A DNA stretch of 6,495 bases from Methanosarcinales archaeon. Its GTDB lineage: Archaea; Halobacteriota; Syntropharchaeia; Alkanophagales; Methanospirareceae. The stretch is taken from assembly GCA_030621945.1 (NCBI GenBank), contig JAUXGS010000053.1, forward strand, positions 1-6,495, written 5' to 3'. The position numbers were made by a program, and so were the translations under genes. Below, piece after piece: positions 6,062-6,495 of the stretch (position 1 is its first letter; each line of letters starts with the position of its first letter). The notes beneath the pieces are model-generated. The model saw nothing but the letters and a program-made list of their open reading frames with translations. It did no database searches and had not been told where the DNA came from.

Positions 6062-6495
6062 ATGGCAAGAGAGATAAAGAAAGGCTTCTCGGGGGGGCAA
6101 TACAAACCGCTCTCAGCCTATGATGTGGGAAGGATACACGAAACCGCGTTCAGGATTTTAGAAGAGATTGGTGTTCAGGTGGAGCTGAAAGAGGCGTTGG
6201 ATATCTTCGAGCGTGGTGGAGCGAAAGTTGATCGTGGAGAGAAGATAGTGAAGATTTCCTCTGAGTTAGCAGAAGAGATGGTGGACTCAGCGCCTTCAAA
6301 GATTGTTTTAGGTGGTCGGGAGAAGGAAAACGATCTCGTGCTCGAGGACACGCGTGTACACATGGGAACCGGTGGTGCAGCACTGAATGTTATTGATATG
6401 GACAGCGGGAAAAAGAGAAAAGGGACACTCAGGGATATAGCAGATATAGCAAAGCTGACGGATGCCCTCGATAATATACACTTTTTCGTAAGACC
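6062..6495 (+). CDS. mttB: Second MttB-superfamily methyltransferase, N-terminal fragment
   Basis: The frame is open from ATG 6062 to the right edge (144 codons plus two bases); a full family member is about 480-490 residues, so two thirds lie outside. It aligns with the MttB-like protein at 1845 along its whole visible length, roughly 40% identical by hand. Shared blocks are RIHE (residues 24-27), SAPSKIVLGGREKENDL against KAPSVIKLGARNKENDL, MGTGG against FGTGS, and a common NVIDMD-like strand. After that strand it reads GKKRKGTLRDIADIAKLTDA, the usual short linker, while the other copy has a longer, divergent one. The corresponding pyrrolysine position is beyond the window, so the Pyl status of this copy is unknown. 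AGGTGA at 6052-6057, overlapping the previous stop and 4 bases before the ATG, is its ribosome site, indicating co-transcription with the pterin methyltransferase. The symbol denotes the superfamily, not trimethylamine specificity. Confidence 0.88.
   Translation, partial: MAREIKKGFSGGQYKPLSAYDVGRIHETAFRILEEIGVQVELKEALDIFERGGAKVDRGEKIVKISSELAEEMVDSAPSKIVLGGREKENDLVLEDTRVHMGTGGAALNVIDMDSGKKRKGTLRDIADIAKLTDALDNIHFFVR

Noticed and set aside
6092..6098. Seven-G run near the start of the second MttB gene as a phase-variable or error-prone tract
   Set aside because: The frame before and after it is consistent with the family N-terminus; a single short run is not evidence of phase variation.

Overview
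The window looks archaeal. Evidence: heavy use of AGA/AGG arginine and ATA isoleucine codons, Shine-Dalgarno sites of the GGAGG/AGGTGA type inside tightly packed genes, a TATA-like box about 30 bases before the first gene of the main cluster, and a gene set of corrinoid/tetrahydropterin methyl-transfer proteins. A methanogen-related, ANME-like or other methyl-metabolising archaeon is the best guess. That lineage is an inference; no rRNA or marker gene is present.

Layout, all genes on the + strand. (1) 1-326: the C-terminal end of a glycoside hydrolase family 38 alpha-mannosidase. (2) About 360-969: the decayed remnant of a nitrilase-superfamily (carbon-nitrogen hydrolase) gene. All three catalytic-triad residues can still be read, but the frame is broken by stops and frameshifts. 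(3) About 999-1068: a promoter region with two AT-rich TATA candidates, an 18-bp near-perfect palindrome and a second 10-bp palindrome, which is a likely operator region. (4) 1069-5216: a compact block of a PaaX-family regulator, a non-pyrrolysine MttB-superfamily methyltransferase, a corrinoid protein and a class I SAM methyltransferase with an unrecognised C-terminal half. These genes are joined by overlaps of 4 and 1 bp and one 13-bp gap. (5) 5217-5292: a 76-bp spacer with a 21-bp-spaced direct repeat. (6) 5293-6057: a pterin-binding (AcsE/MtgA/MtrH-like) methyltransferase. (7) 6062 to the window edge: the N-terminal 144 codons of a second MttB-superfamily gene.

Working model (inference): one or both MttB-like proteins remove a methyl group from a methylated, probably quaternary, amine. 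They pass it to the cobalt of the corrinoid protein, and the pterin-binding methyltransferase moves it to tetrahydromethanopterin or tetrahydrofolate. This resembles the MtgB/MtgC/MtgA glycine-betaine route rather than the coenzyme-M route of classical methylotrophic methanogens; no MtaA/MtbA-type CoM methyltransferase and no RamA-type reactivase is seen here. The PaaX-like protein would be the local regulator.

The most unusual points are the PaaX-type regulator heading an archaeal methyl-transfer operon, an apparent ATT start codon for the corrinoid protein, a SAM methyltransferase with an unknown domain embedded in the operon, and a pterin methyltransferase that has lost the usual DxN(x)G element while keeping the other pterin-binding residues.
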